From NCBI GenBank assembly GCA_902489955.1, contig CABUBY010000002.1, forward strand, positions 1 to 44,042: DNA of 44,042 nt, given 5' to 3'. This stretch comes from an uncultured Collinsella sp. (lineage in GTDB: Bacteria; Actinomycetota; Coriobacteriia; Coriobacteriales; Coriobacteriaceae). The notes beneath the pieces are model-generated. The model was not told the DNA's origin. It made no database searches and worked only from the letters and a program-made list of their open reading frames with translations. This document shows positions 1 through 7,777 of this stretch, in pieces (within the stretch, counting starts at the first letter, position 1; each line of letters starts with the position of its first letter). The position numbers and the translations under genes were made by a program.

Positions 1-83
1 CCGCGCTGCGCTAAAAACGCGCCACTGGCGCGTTTTCTTTACGCTCCGCGCCCTGGCGGGTTCGAATCCCTCCTCCTCCACCG
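1..83 (+). other. tRNA-Ser-like 3' end (T-arm and acceptor strand), no visible tRNA body
   Basis: Positions 59-79 read as a T-loop (TTCGAAT) with a CCCTC stem strand and a CTCCTCC acceptor strand, followed by A and CCG. These 21 bases are identical to the 3' end of the tRNA-Ser(CGA) gene at 147-237, in the opposite orientation. The 5' T-stem strand is GCGGG, giving one C-T mismatch, and the discriminator is A rather than the serine G. Upstream I see no D-arm or anticodon arm but a terminator-like hairpin, so this is not a whole tRNA. It could be a tRNA remnant such as an integration site, or the 3' end of a tmRNA that starts outside the window. I cannot decide between these. Confidence 0.4.
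14..40 (+). terminator. Rho-independent terminator-like hairpin
   Basis: A perfect 10-bp stem, AAAACGCGCC and GGCGCGTTTT with loop ACT, is followed by CTTT. The A-tract before and T-tract after the GC stem are typical of an intrinsic terminator. The gene it would end lies outside the window. Confidence 0.5.
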
Positions 84-104
84 TATTTGCTTGTTAGGGA
101 CTCA

Positions 105-136
105 AAACAAAAAAGCTCCCATTCTTGGGAGCTTTC
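105..136 (-). terminator. Terminator of tRNA-Ser(CGA)
   Basis: A 10-bp stem (112-121 with 126-135, loop 122-125) is followed on the reverse strand by six T (complement of 109-114). It lies 11 bases past the encoded CCA of the reverse-strand tRNA-Ser(CGA). Confidence 0.75.
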
Positions 137-146
137 TCAACCAAAA

Positions 147-237
147 TGGCGGAGGAGGAGGGATTCGAACCCTCGTGACCTTATACAGGCCAAACGGTTT
201 TCGAGACCGCCGCATTCAACCACTCTGCCACCCCTCC
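147..237 (-). tRNA. tRNA-Ser (anticodon CGA)
   Basis: Read on the reverse strand this folds as a class II tRNA of 91 nt including an encoded CCA. The acceptor GGAGGGG pairs with CTCCTCC with one G-T pair, and the discriminator is G as expected for serine. The anticodon stem GCGGT/ACCGT holds loop CTCGAAA, so the anticodon is CGA and reads UCG. A long variable arm follows, and the T-arm is GAGGG-TTCGAAT-CCCTC. It lies downstream of tRNA-Ser(GGA) on the same strand with a terminator-like hairpin between them. Confidence 0.93.
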
Positions 238-245
238 GCGTGGGG

Positions 246-278
246 TAAAAACAAAGCAGGCTCAAAGGCCTGCTTTGG
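246..278 (-). terminator. Hairpin terminator after tRNA-Ser(GGA)
   Basis: CAAAGCAGG and CCTGCTTTG (252-277) form a stem-loop followed on the reverse strand by TTTTT (complement of 247-251). It lies 8 bases beyond the CCA end of tRNA-Ser(GGA). Some read-through to the next tRNA is possible because I found no clear promoter between the two. Confidence 0.65.
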
Positions 279-285
279 AATTAAC

Positions 286-376
286 TGGCGGAGAGTCAGG
301 GATTTGAACCCTGGAGACGCTTTTGACGCCTACACGATTTCCAATCGTGCTCCTTCGGCCACTCGGACAACTCTCC
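286..376 (-). tRNA. tRNA-Ser (anticodon GGA)
   Basis: A class II tRNA of 91 nt with encoded CCA. The acceptor GGAGAGT pairs fully with ACTCTCC and the discriminator is G. The anticodon stem CACGA/TCGTG holds a loop with anticodon GGA, reading UCC and UCU. A long variable arm is present and the T-arm is CAGGG-TTCAAAT-CCCTG. A promoter lies just upstream. Confidence 0.94.
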
Positions 377-392
377 GTTAAATGCGAAAGTT

Positions 393-420
393 AGTATACA
401 CGAGGAATCGTAAGGTGCAA
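393..420 (-). promoter_or_regulatory. Promoter for the tRNA-Ser genes
   Basis: On the reverse strand a TTGCAC -35 box (415-420) and a TATACT -10 box (393-398) are separated by 16 bases. The predicted start is a few bases upstream of tRNA-Ser(GGA). Both boxes are close to the sigma-70 consensus. Confidence 0.65.
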
Positions 421-816
421 GCCGAAAACTTAGCATTTTTTGATCCACAGTGTCTCGCGCTGTGCCTAAAACGCGCGGCACATGCAGTCTGACCAGCAAA
501 ATCATGCTAAGCGAATTGCTCAAAAAAGGACTTTATAGACCACGAGCAAACGAATTTAAAATCTTTTTGGCGATTCATTAGACCACTGGTATGCATTTTG
601 CGACCACAGCCTTGTGCCCGTTGACCTGCGGCTTGGCTCAGCTTGTCCCCGCGGCGTTGTATCTTGTCCACAAATCCGTCAAGCTCTTGGTCGGCATTTG
701 GTTGGAATGCGCATGAAACGTGGTGCGAGCATGGGCATATGTGGAGGTCATGAGGTTGTAGCTGCATATTCTTGCGGCCTGGGAGGTTGAAAGATATTAT
801 TACCAAGTCTTTTCCT
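421..816. other. Intergenic region upstream of rpsF, no gene supported
   Basis: About 400 bases between the tRNA promoter and the rpsF leader. A reverse-strand open frame of 113 codons at 507-848 has no recognisable family and no ribosome binding site, and it runs into the rpsF leader, so I do not call it. The rpsF operon promoter should lie here, but no -35/-10 pair stands out. Confidence 0.5.
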
Positions 817-845
817 GCTTCAGGCGCACCTTCACGACCTGAAGC
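817..845 (+). promoter_or_regulatory. rpsF leader hairpin (possible S6:S18 autoregulatory element)
   Basis: GCTTCAGG (817-824) pairs with CCTGAAGC (838-845) around a 13-nt loop, ending 13 bases before the AGGAGG of rpsF. Known biology: many bacteria carry an S6:S18-binding leader upstream of rpsF. The position fits, but I have not matched the conserved bulge motif, so the identity is inference. Confidence 0.45.
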
Positions 846-871
846 CACATTTGCCCAGAGGAGGTGACAAT

Positions 872-1165
872 ATGAAGGCTTATGAACTGCTGTTCTTTGT
901 TGACCCGTCGCTCGACCCCGAGACTCGTCTCGCTGTTATGAAGCGTATCGATACCACGATCGCTGAGGGCGCTGGCAAGGTCGACTCCGTTGACGAGTGG
1001 GGCAAGCGCAAGCTCGCCTACGAGATCAACGACCTCACCGATGGTGACTACACCCTCATCAACTTCCACGCAGATCCTACCCAGATCGCCGAGCTTGATC
1101 GCGTCCTGCGCATCACCGACGCTGTGGTCCGCCACATGATCGTCCGTCGCGACGACCAGGAGTAA
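872..1165 (+). CDS. rpsF: 30S ribosomal protein S6
   Basis: Encodes a 97-residue S6, which binds S18 and the central domain of 16S rRNA in the small subunit. The sequence starts MKAYELLFFVDPSL and has the family's alternating strands, with the conserved 'WGKRKLAYEI' segment in the middle, and the usual length. The ATG at 872 is chosen because AGGAGG (859-864) sits 7 bases upstream; an in-frame codon at 851 lies before that site. It is the first gene of the rpsF-ssb-rpsR-rplI cluster, the usual bacterial order. The upstream hairpin may mediate autoregulation. Confidence 0.96.
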   Translation: MKAYELLFFVDPSLDPETRLAVMKRIDTTIAEGAGKVDSVDEWGKRKLAYEINDLTDGDYTLINFHADPTQIAELDRVLRITDAVVRHMIVRRDDQE

Positions 1166-1213
1166 GACTGTCGTTTTGGACTGGGCTTGTGCCCCAAGAG
1201 GAAGTAGTGAGTT

Positions 1214-1666
1214 ATGAGCATCAATCGAGTGAACATCACCGGTAACCTCACCCGCGATCCCGAGCTGCGCGCCACCGCTGGCGGAACCCAGGTTCTGTCC
1301 TTTGGCGTCGCCGTGAACGATCGTCGCCGCAACGCGCAGACTGGCGAGTGGGAGGACTATCCCAACTTTGTCGACTGCACCATGTTCGGCACCCGCGCCG
1401 AGGCCGTGAGCCGTTTCCTGGCAAAGGGAAACAAGGTCGCGATCGAGGGCAAGCTGCGCTACAGCTCTTGGGAGCGCGACGGCCAGCGCCGGAGCAAGCT
1501 TGAGGTCATCGTCGATGAGATCGAGTTTATGAGCTCCCGTGGTGGCCAGGGTGGCTACGATCAGGGCGGTTACGCCCCCGCAGCTCCCGCACCCGCAGCA
1601 CGTCCTGCCGCACCGGTGGCTACGCCGCCCGCGGTCGACGTCTACGATGAGGACATCCCGTTCTAA
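1214..1666 (+). CDS. ssb: Single-stranded DNA-binding protein
   Basis: A 150-residue SSB that coats single-stranded DNA during replication and repair. The N-terminal OB fold (about residues 1-105) starts MSINRVNITGNLTRDPELR and contains the conserved 'GNKVAIEGKLRYSSWE' strand. A Gly/Gln/Pro/Ala-rich flexible linker (about 108-143) follows. The acidic tip DEDIPF at the C-terminus is the standard docking site for partner proteins. It lies between rpsF and rpsR, as in most bacteria. Confidence 0.96.
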   Translation: MSINRVNITGNLTRDPELRATAGGTQVLSFGVAVNDRRRNAQTGEWEDYPNFVDCTMFGTRAEAVSRFLAKGNKVAIEGKLRYSSWERDGQRRSKLEVIVDEIEFMSSRGGQGGYDQGGYAPAAPAPAARPAAPVATPPAVDVYDEDIPF

Positions 1667-1698
1667 GGGTTGTTCACCTATTTTTGAGTGAGAGGCGG

Positions 1699-1714
1699 CT
1701 TCGGTTCGCCGAAG
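1699..1714 (+). promoter_or_regulatory. Small hairpin upstream of rpsR
   Basis: CTTCGG-TTCG-CCGAAG forms a 6-bp stem with a TTCG tetraloop, 24 bases before the rpsR start. It has no T-tract, so it is more likely an mRNA processing or stability structure than a terminator. Function not known. Confidence 0.35.
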
Positions 1715-1738
1715 TTGCCAAACGAAAGGTATTTTGAC

Positions 1739-2005
1739 ATGGCTAATGATTTTTCTGCACGTCAGCCGCGTCGTAAGTACTGCCAGTTCTGCAAGGAGAA
1801 CACTGAGTTCATCGACTATAAGGACACTCAGCTTCTCCGTAAGTACATGACCGACCGTGGCAAGATCAAGCCCCGTCGCGTCACTGGCGCTTGCACGCAG
1901 CATCAGCATGACATCGCCAACGCCATCAAGCGCGCCCGCGAGATGGCTCTCCTGCCGTACACCGTCCCCGTGGTTTCCTCTCGTGGCAACCGCGACCGCG
2001 GCTAA
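1739..2005 (+). CDS. rpsR: 30S ribosomal protein S18 (zinc-binding type)
   Basis: An 88-residue S18 that binds S6 on the 30S platform. The start at 1739 (MANDFSARQPRRKYCQFC) follows a GAAAGG site. Cys15 and Cys18 (CQFC), with Cys52 and His55 or His57 further on, suggest the zinc-binding 'C+' form of S18; genomes that also encode a cysteine-free paralogue often use the two under different zinc levels. Only this copy is in the window. The conserved core TDRGKIKPRRVTG is present. Downstream is rplI, 15 bases away. Confidence 0.95.
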   Translation: MANDFSARQPRRKYCQFCKENTEFIDYKDTQLLRKYMTDRGKIKPRRVTGACTQHQHDIANAIKRAREMALLPYTVPVVSSRGNRDRG

Positions 2006-2020
2006 GAAGGGAGACGCATC

Positions 2021-2560
2021 ATGAAGGTTATTCTTCTCGATGAGATCAAGGGCAAGGGCGGCGAGGGTGACGTCGTAGAGGTCGCTCAGGGTTACGCTGA
2101 GAACTTCCTGTTCCCCAAGAAGCTCGCTGTTGCCGCCACCAAGGGCAACCTCAAGCAGCTTGACGAGCGTCGCAACAACATCGCCAAGCGCGAGGCCGTC
2201 CGTCTGGCTACCGCCAACGAGACCAAGGCTGCCTTCGAGGGCAAGACGGTCACCGTTGACGTCAAGGTCGGCGACGAGGGCATCCTCTTTGGCTCCGTTA
2301 CCGCCGCTATGATCGCTGACGCCATCAAGGCTCAGCTCGGTATGGACATCGACCGCAAGCGCGTCGAGCTCGGTAAGCCCATCAAGGTTGCCGGTGCCCA
2401 CACCGTTGCCATCTCGCTGTACCGCGAGATCAAGGCCGAGGTTGTCGTTCTCGTCGGTGTTACCGCCGAGGAGCTCGCTGCCGAGGCTGAGGTCGAGGAG
2501 GCCGCTGAGGTCGCCGAGGCCGAGACCGCCGAGGTCGAGACTGAGGCTGCTGCCGAGTAG
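2021..2560 (+). CDS. rplI: 50S ribosomal protein L9 with acidic C-terminal tail
   Basis: A 179-residue L9, which binds 23S rRNA near the L1 stalk. The N-terminal domain MKVILLDEIKGKGGEGDVVEV and the long connecting helix are typical. L9 is usually about 150 residues. The extra C-terminal 30 or so residues are almost only Glu, Ala, Val and Thr. I see no rRNA-binding features in this tail, and it may be a lineage-specific extension. A ribosome binding site (AAGGGAGA) precedes the ATG. A terminator follows at 2595-2631, ending the ribosomal operon. Confidence 0.95.
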   Translation: MKVILLDEIKGKGGEGDVVEVAQGYAENFLFPKKLAVAATKGNLKQLDERRNNIAKREAVRLATANETKAAFEGKTVTVDVKVGDEGILFGSVTAAMIADAIKAQLGMDIDRKRVELGKPIKVAGAHTVAISLYREIKAEVVVLVGVTAEELAAEAEVEEAAEVAEAETAEVETEAAAE

Positions 2561-2594
2561 CATTTGCTGCAACGCAACAATCTTGTTCTAAGAA

Positions 2595-2631
2595 GGGCGC
2601 TCTGGGAAACCAGGGCGCTCTTTTGTTTTTT
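2595..2631 (+). terminator. Terminator of the rpsF-rplI operon
   Basis: An 11-bp stem with two G-T pairs (2595-2605 with 2610-2620, loop of 4 bases) is followed by TTTTGTTTTTT. It lies 35 bases after the rplI stop. Confidence 0.85.
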
Positions 2632-2784
2632 GCGCTGAGCGAGTGTCATGGTGAACGTTGCGTCGAAGTCCTATATGCAGGACCGTTCATCCGTTTGGTT
2701 CGGTGATGATTGCCAAGGCGCGGCTCGATTTAAAGCCGTGGCTGATACTATGGATGCTCGCAAGCGATATGAATGAGGATGCTC

Positions 2785-4176
2785 ATGGCATATGACGATA
2801 GGGAGACCGGGCTGACGGTTGAGGACCGCGGCTCAAAGTTGGGTCTTCCCCAAAACCAAGATGCAGAGGCCAATGTACTGGCCGCTATGCTGCTATCGCC
2901 CGAGGTGGTCGAAGAAGCCCAGGTCGAGCTGCAGCCCGATGACTTCTACCGGCCCATTCATAAGACCATCTATACCGCGATGGTCGATATGTACAACAGC
3001 CGCATTCCCATCGACTCCATCTCGCTGATCGATTACCTACGAAGCATCAACAAGCTCGATGCCGTGGGCGGCGAAGCGTACATTTTGGAGTTGATGGGTC
3101 AGACCCTGTCGCTCGTCAACTGGCAGCACCATGCCGCCATCGTTCGCCGCGACTCGATGCTGCGCGAGCTGATCGGCGCCACCAACGAGATCAACGCGCT
3201 GGCGTATAACGCCCCCACCGACACCAAAGAGGTTGTCGAGCTGGCCGAGAGCAAGCTGCTCAAGGTCACGGCGCGTGAGGTCAAGTCGAGCTACAAGACG
3301 CTGACCGAGTTTATGGTCGAGGCCTATAACGAGGCCGAGGAAGTGTGCCAGGCCGGTGGCCAGGCTGCGGGCGTGCCCACGGGCTTCCCGTCGCTCGACC
3401 GCATGCTCATGGGTTTCCGTGAGGGTCAGCTCATCATTATCGGCGCTCGCCCTGCTGTAGGTAAGACGTCGTTCGCTCTGAACCTGGCGCTCAACGCTGC
3501 CGCTGCTGGTTATACCGTCGGCTTCTTCTCTCTGGAGATGTCGGGCAAGGAAATTGCCCAGCGTCTGATTTGCGCCTACGCCATGATCTCGATCAGTGAC
3601 TTCCGCATGGGCCGCATTAGCCCCGAGCAGTGGGCCAATATCAACGAGGCCACGCAGACCTTGTCCAAGCTCGATATTCTGATTGACGATACGCCCGGCA
3701 CCACAGTGACCGAGATTCGCGCCAAGAGCCGCCGCATGCTCCATAACAAGGAGAAGGCAATCATCATCCTGGACTACCTGCAGCTGGTGAGTCCTCCGCC
3801 GGGACGCCGCTCCGAGAGCCGTACCGTCGAGGTTTCGGAGATGTCGCGTGGTCTGAAGATCATGGCCAAGGAGCTCAAGATCCCGCTCATCGCGCTGTCG
3901 CAGCTCTCGCGTCAGGTCGAATCCCGTACCGGCAAGCGCCCGCAGCTTTCCGACCTTCGTGAATCGGGCTCCATCGAGCAGGACGCCGATATCGTTATGT
4001 TCTTGGACCGCTCCGCCGACGAGGCCGAGGCCTCGCGCGACGATCGACCCGACGAGGGCGTTACGCGTATCGTCGTGGCCAAGAACCGTTCGGGCCCGAT
4101 CGGCGACGTCGACCTGATGTTCCTGCCGGCATCCACCAAGTTCTATGAGCTTGATGGGGCACATGCCGAGGAGTAG
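2785..4176 (+). CDS. dnaB: Replicative DNA helicase DnaB
   Basis: A 463-residue hexameric helicase that unwinds DNA at the replication fork and recruits primase. The N-terminal DnaB domain begins at PQNQDAEANVLAAMLL; the RecA-like C-terminal domain has Walker A GARPAVGKTS and Walker B IIILDYLQL, then the 'LSQLSRQVESR' segment. No intein is present, although DnaB often carries one. The start at 2785 (MAYDDRETG) is preferred because GAGG lies 5 bases upstream; an in-frame ATG at 2773 has no such site. The gene is in the usual place after rplI. Confidence 0.95.
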   Translation: MAYDDRETGLTVEDRGSKLGLPQNQDAEANVLAAMLLSPEVVEEAQVELQPDDFYRPIHKTIYTAMVDMYNSRIPIDSISLIDYLRSINKLDAVGGEAYILELMGQTLSLVNWQHHAAIVRRDSMLRELIGATNEINALAYNAPTDTKEVVELAESKLLKVTAREVKSSYKTLTEFMVEAYNEAEEVCQAGGQAAGVPTGFPSLDRMLMGFREGQLIIIGARPAVGKTSFALNLALNAAAAGYTVGFFSLEMSGKEIAQRLICAYAMISISDFRMGRISPEQWANINEATQTLSKLDILIDDTPGTTVTEIRAKSRRMLHNKEKAIIILDYLQLVSPPPGRRSESRTVEVSEMSRGLKIMAKELKIPLIALSQLSRQVESRTGKRPQLSDLRESGSIEQDADIVMFLDRSADEAEASRDDRPDEGVTRIVVAKNRSGPIGDVDLMFLPASTKFYELDGAHAEE

Positions 4177-4203
4177 GACAGGCGCCCGTTGCACGGGTAT
4201 ACT
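4175..4203 (+). promoter_or_regulatory. Candidate purA promoter
   Basis: AGGACA (4175-4180) and TATACT (4198-4203) are 17 bases apart. The -10 is strong and the -35 weak. The predicted start leaves a leader of about 60 nt before purA. The -35 overlaps the dnaB stop. Confidence 0.45.
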
Positions 4204-4269
4204 GGGAATGTTTTGTGCTTCTGCGTGCCGGCGTGGCGCGTAGACAGGCCATGAATGTAAGGAGTAAAC

Positions 4270-5556
<1,287 letters not shown>

Positions 5557-5578
5557 TCGGGACTATTTGGTTATTGCG

Positions 5579-5651
5579 ATATACCCCTTTGCAGCCCAAG
5601 CGGGCGGCCGAGGGGTATATTTGCTTGCAAAGGGCTCGCGCGGAGCGAGCC
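5579..5651 (+). promoter_or_regulatory. Structured purA-purD spacer with nested hairpins
   Basis: ATATACCCCT (5579-5588) pairs perfectly with AGGGGTATAT (5611-5620). Inside that loop GCCC pairs with GGGC around AAGC. A second hairpin follows: GGCTCGC (5633-5639) with GCGAGCC (5645-5651), loop GCGGA, ending 11 bases before the purD ribosome binding site. No long T-tract follows the first stem. It could be a weak terminator, an attenuator or a protein site. The sequence does not match a purine riboswitch that I can recognise. Confidence 0.5.
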
Positions 5652-5674
5652 GTTCATCCATAGAGGAGGCACCC

Positions 5675-6979
5675 TTGAAGGCGGACACTCAAACCATCGA
5701 CATCCTGTTGTTGGGCAGCGGCGGCCGTGAGCATGCTTTGGCAGCTAAGCTCGCGGCATCACCGCGCGCCGGCAAGCTCTACATCGCGCCGGGCAACGGC
5801 GGCACCGCGAGCTGTGGCGAGAACGTTGTTCTCGACGACTGCGATCCTGCGGCCGTGGCGGCGTTTGCTCAGAGCCACGGATGCGGACTCGTGGTAATTG
5901 GCCCCGAGGCTCCGCTCGTGGCGGGCGTGGCCGACGCCGTGCGCGCGGCGGGTATTCCCTGCTTTGGCCCGGGTGCCGAGGGCGCCCAGATGGAGGGCTC
6001 TAAGCTGTTCTCCAAGCAGCTCATGGAGCGTGCGGGCATTCCGACGGCAGCCTATGGTTCGTTTACCGACGAGGCTTCGGCTCTCGCCTACGTGCGCGAG
6101 CAGGGCGCCCCGCTGGTCGTCAAGGCCGACGGCCTTGCCGCGGGCAAGGGCGTTATCGTGGCGACCGAACTTGAGCAGGCCGAGGAAGCCGTACGCGAGT
6201 GCTTTGGCGGCACCTTTGGCGATGCCGGCAACACCGTGGTTATCGAGGAGATGCTGACCGGCCCCGAGTGCTCGCTGCTGGCCTTTACCGACGGCAAGAC
6301 CGTGCGCCCCATGGCCACCTCGCAGGACCACAAGCGCGCGCTCGAGGGCGACAAGGGCCCCAACACCGGCGGCATGGGTGTCTACAGCCCGGTGCCCATC
6401 GTGACTGACGAGGAGCACGCCACCATGGTGAAGGTCATGGAGCAGACCGTGGCCGAGCTCGCTGCCGAGGGTATCGACTACCGCGGCTGCCTGTACGGCG
6501 GCTTTATGCTCACGCCTGCCGGCCCCAAGGTGCTGGAGTTCAATGCCCGCTTTGGCGACCCCGAGACGCAGGTCGTGCTGCCGCGCCTTAAGAACGACCT
6601 GGTCGAGGTCATGCTGGCTTGTGCCAACTGCGAGCTCGACCAGATTGAGCTCGACTGGCGTGACGAGTGGGCCGTGGCCGTTGTCCTGACGAGCGCGGGC
6701 TATCCCGGCAGCTACGAGAAGGGCAAGGTCATCACCGGTATCGCCGATGCCGAGGCCATGGAGAACGTGACCGTGTACCACGCGGGCACTGCCGTGGTGG
6801 ACGGTCAGCTCGTGACCAATGGTGGTCGCGTGCTTGCCGTGACCGCTCTGGGCGACACGTTCGAGAACGCTCGCAACCTTGCTTACGAGGCCTGCGAGAA
6901 GATTGATTTTGAGGGCAAGACCCTGCGTCACGACATCGGCCTGCGCGCGCTGCGCGGCCGCGACGCTTGGGATGCCTAA
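5675..6979 (+). CDS. purD: Phosphoribosylamine-glycine ligase (GARS)
   Basis: A 434-residue ATP-grasp enzyme that makes glycinamide ribonucleotide, the second step of purine synthesis. The N-terminal 'LLLGSGGREHALAAKLA' fold and the ATP-grasp stretch 'PLVVKADGLAAGKGVIVA' are intact, and 'EFNARFGDPETQ' carries metal ligands. The TTG at 5675 is taken as the start: GAGGAGG ends 5 bases upstream and the protein then begins just before the conserved first strand. No ATG fits. It lies after purA behind a structured spacer, and a NUDIX gene follows. Confidence 0.95.
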   Translation: MKADTQTIDILLLGSGGREHALAAKLAASPRAGKLYIAPGNGGTASCGENVVLDDCDPAAVAAFAQSHGCGLVVIGPEAPLVAGVADAVRAAGIPCFGPGAEGAQMEGSKLFSKQLMERAGIPTAAYGSFTDEASALAYVREQGAPLVVKADGLAAGKGVIVATELEQAEEAVRECFGGTFGDAGNTVVIEEMLTGPECSLLAFTDGKTVRPMATSQDHKRALEGDKGPNTGGMGVYSPVPIVTDEEHATMVKVMEQTVAELAAEGIDYRGCLYGGFMLTPAGPKVLEFNARFGDPETQVVLPRLKNDLVEVMLACANCELDQIELDWRDEWAVAVVLTSAGYPGSYEKGKVITGIADAEAMENVTVYHAGTAVVDGQLVTNGGRVLAVTALGDTFENARNLAYEACEKIDFEGKTLRHDIGLRALRGRDAWDA

Positions 6980-7000
6980 AATCCGAGAGGAATGAGACGG

Positions 7001-7696
7001 ATGGACGAGAAGAACGAAGAGCTCGTGGACGCGCAGATTGTCGAAGAGGACAGCCGCATGTATGGGCACGCCGAGGGCGAGCCTGGTGGCGAGGTCGCTG
7101 ACGAGCCGGCGCTGGTGCTGGGCGATGACGACCCACACGATGCCGAGCTGCACGAGAAGATTCTTTCGGAGGAGTGCGCCTGGAAGGGCAAGATCCTCGA
7201 CGTCCACCGTCTTGAGGTTGAGCTGCCCAACGGTCACCGCAGCGCCCGCGATATCGTTCGCCATCCGGGTGCGGCGGCCGTTGTGGCACTGACCGAGAGC
7301 GGCAAGATCGTGCTGGTGCGTCAGTACCGCACCGCCATCGACCGCGTGACGGTCGAGATTCCCGCCGGCAAGCTCGATCCAGGCGAGGACCCGCTCGATT
7401 GCGCCAAGCGCGAACTGCATGAGGAGACCGGCTTTAGGGCTGGTCGTATTCGCTTTTTGACGTCGATTGTCACGTCCTGCGGTTTTTGCGATGAGATTAT
7501 CCACATCTACTTGGCTACCAAGCTCGAGTTTGATGCGCCCAACCCCGATGATGACGAGTTTGTCAACGTGGACCTGGTGCCGCTGCACGAGCTGATCGAC
7601 GCCGTACTCGACGGCAAGATCGAAGACGCTAAGACCGTCGTGGGCGCCTTGGCATGCGATAGCATCGCGCACCGCTTGGGTGGAACTGATCTTTAA
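7001..7696 (+). CDS. NUDIX hydrolase, ADP-ribose pyrophosphatase type
   Basis: A 231-residue protein with a full Nudix box: Gly123, Glu129 and Arg137-Glu138-Leu-His-Glu141-Glu142. The flanking sequence ('LVRQYRTAIDRVTVEIPAGKLDPGE') is typical of ADP-ribose pyrophosphatases, which split ADP-ribose to AMP and ribose 5-phosphate. The first 50 residues are very acidic and not part of the domain. ATG at 7001 is preferred because GAGAGG is 10 bases upstream but only 1 base from the alternative ATG at 6992. It directly follows purD, perhaps co-transcribed. A terminator-like hairpin follows. Confidence 0.88.
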   Translation: MDEKNEELVDAQIVEEDSRMYGHAEGEPGGEVADEPALVLGDDDPHDAELHEKILSEECAWKGKILDVHRLEVELPNGHRSARDIVRHPGAAAVVALTESGKIVLVRQYRTAIDRVTVEIPAGKLDPGEDPLDCAKRELHEETGFRAGRIRFLTSIVTSCGFCDEIIHIYLATKLEFDAPNPDDDEFVNVDLVPLHELIDAVLDGKIEDAKTVVGALACDSIAHRLGGTDL

Positions 7697-7707
7697 AAGC
7701 GAGGGCG

Positions 7708-7757
7708 ACCCTGGGACAAACACTACTGATTATTTTGTCCCAGGGTTTCACGTTGTT
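7708..7757 (+). terminator. Hairpin terminator with GGGACA/TGTCCC arms
   Basis: A perfect 13-bp stem (7708-7720 with 7734-7746) and 13-nt loop, followed by TTTCACGTTGTTG. The arms contain GGGACA and TGTCCC, the signature shared by many intergenic hairpins in this window. Confidence 0.7.
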
Positions 7758-7777
7758 GTTTTATCTCCGAGGACTGC

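Noticed and set aside
507..848. Reverse-strand open frame of 113 codons upstream of rpsF
   Set aside because: No ribosome binding site, no family, and it covers the rpsF leader hairpin.
800..2572. Reverse-strand open frame of 590 codons
   Set aside because: It lies opposite rpsF, ssb, rpsR and rplI, all certain genes. Its low-complexity Leu/Gly/Asp sequence is the usual antisense shadow of GC-rich coding DNA.
2785..4176. Intein in DnaB
   Set aside because: The helicase domain is continuous through Walker A and B.
5759..7723. Reverse-strand open frame of 654 codons
   Set aside because: Antisense to purD and the NUDIX gene; His/Leu/Gly-rich with no family.
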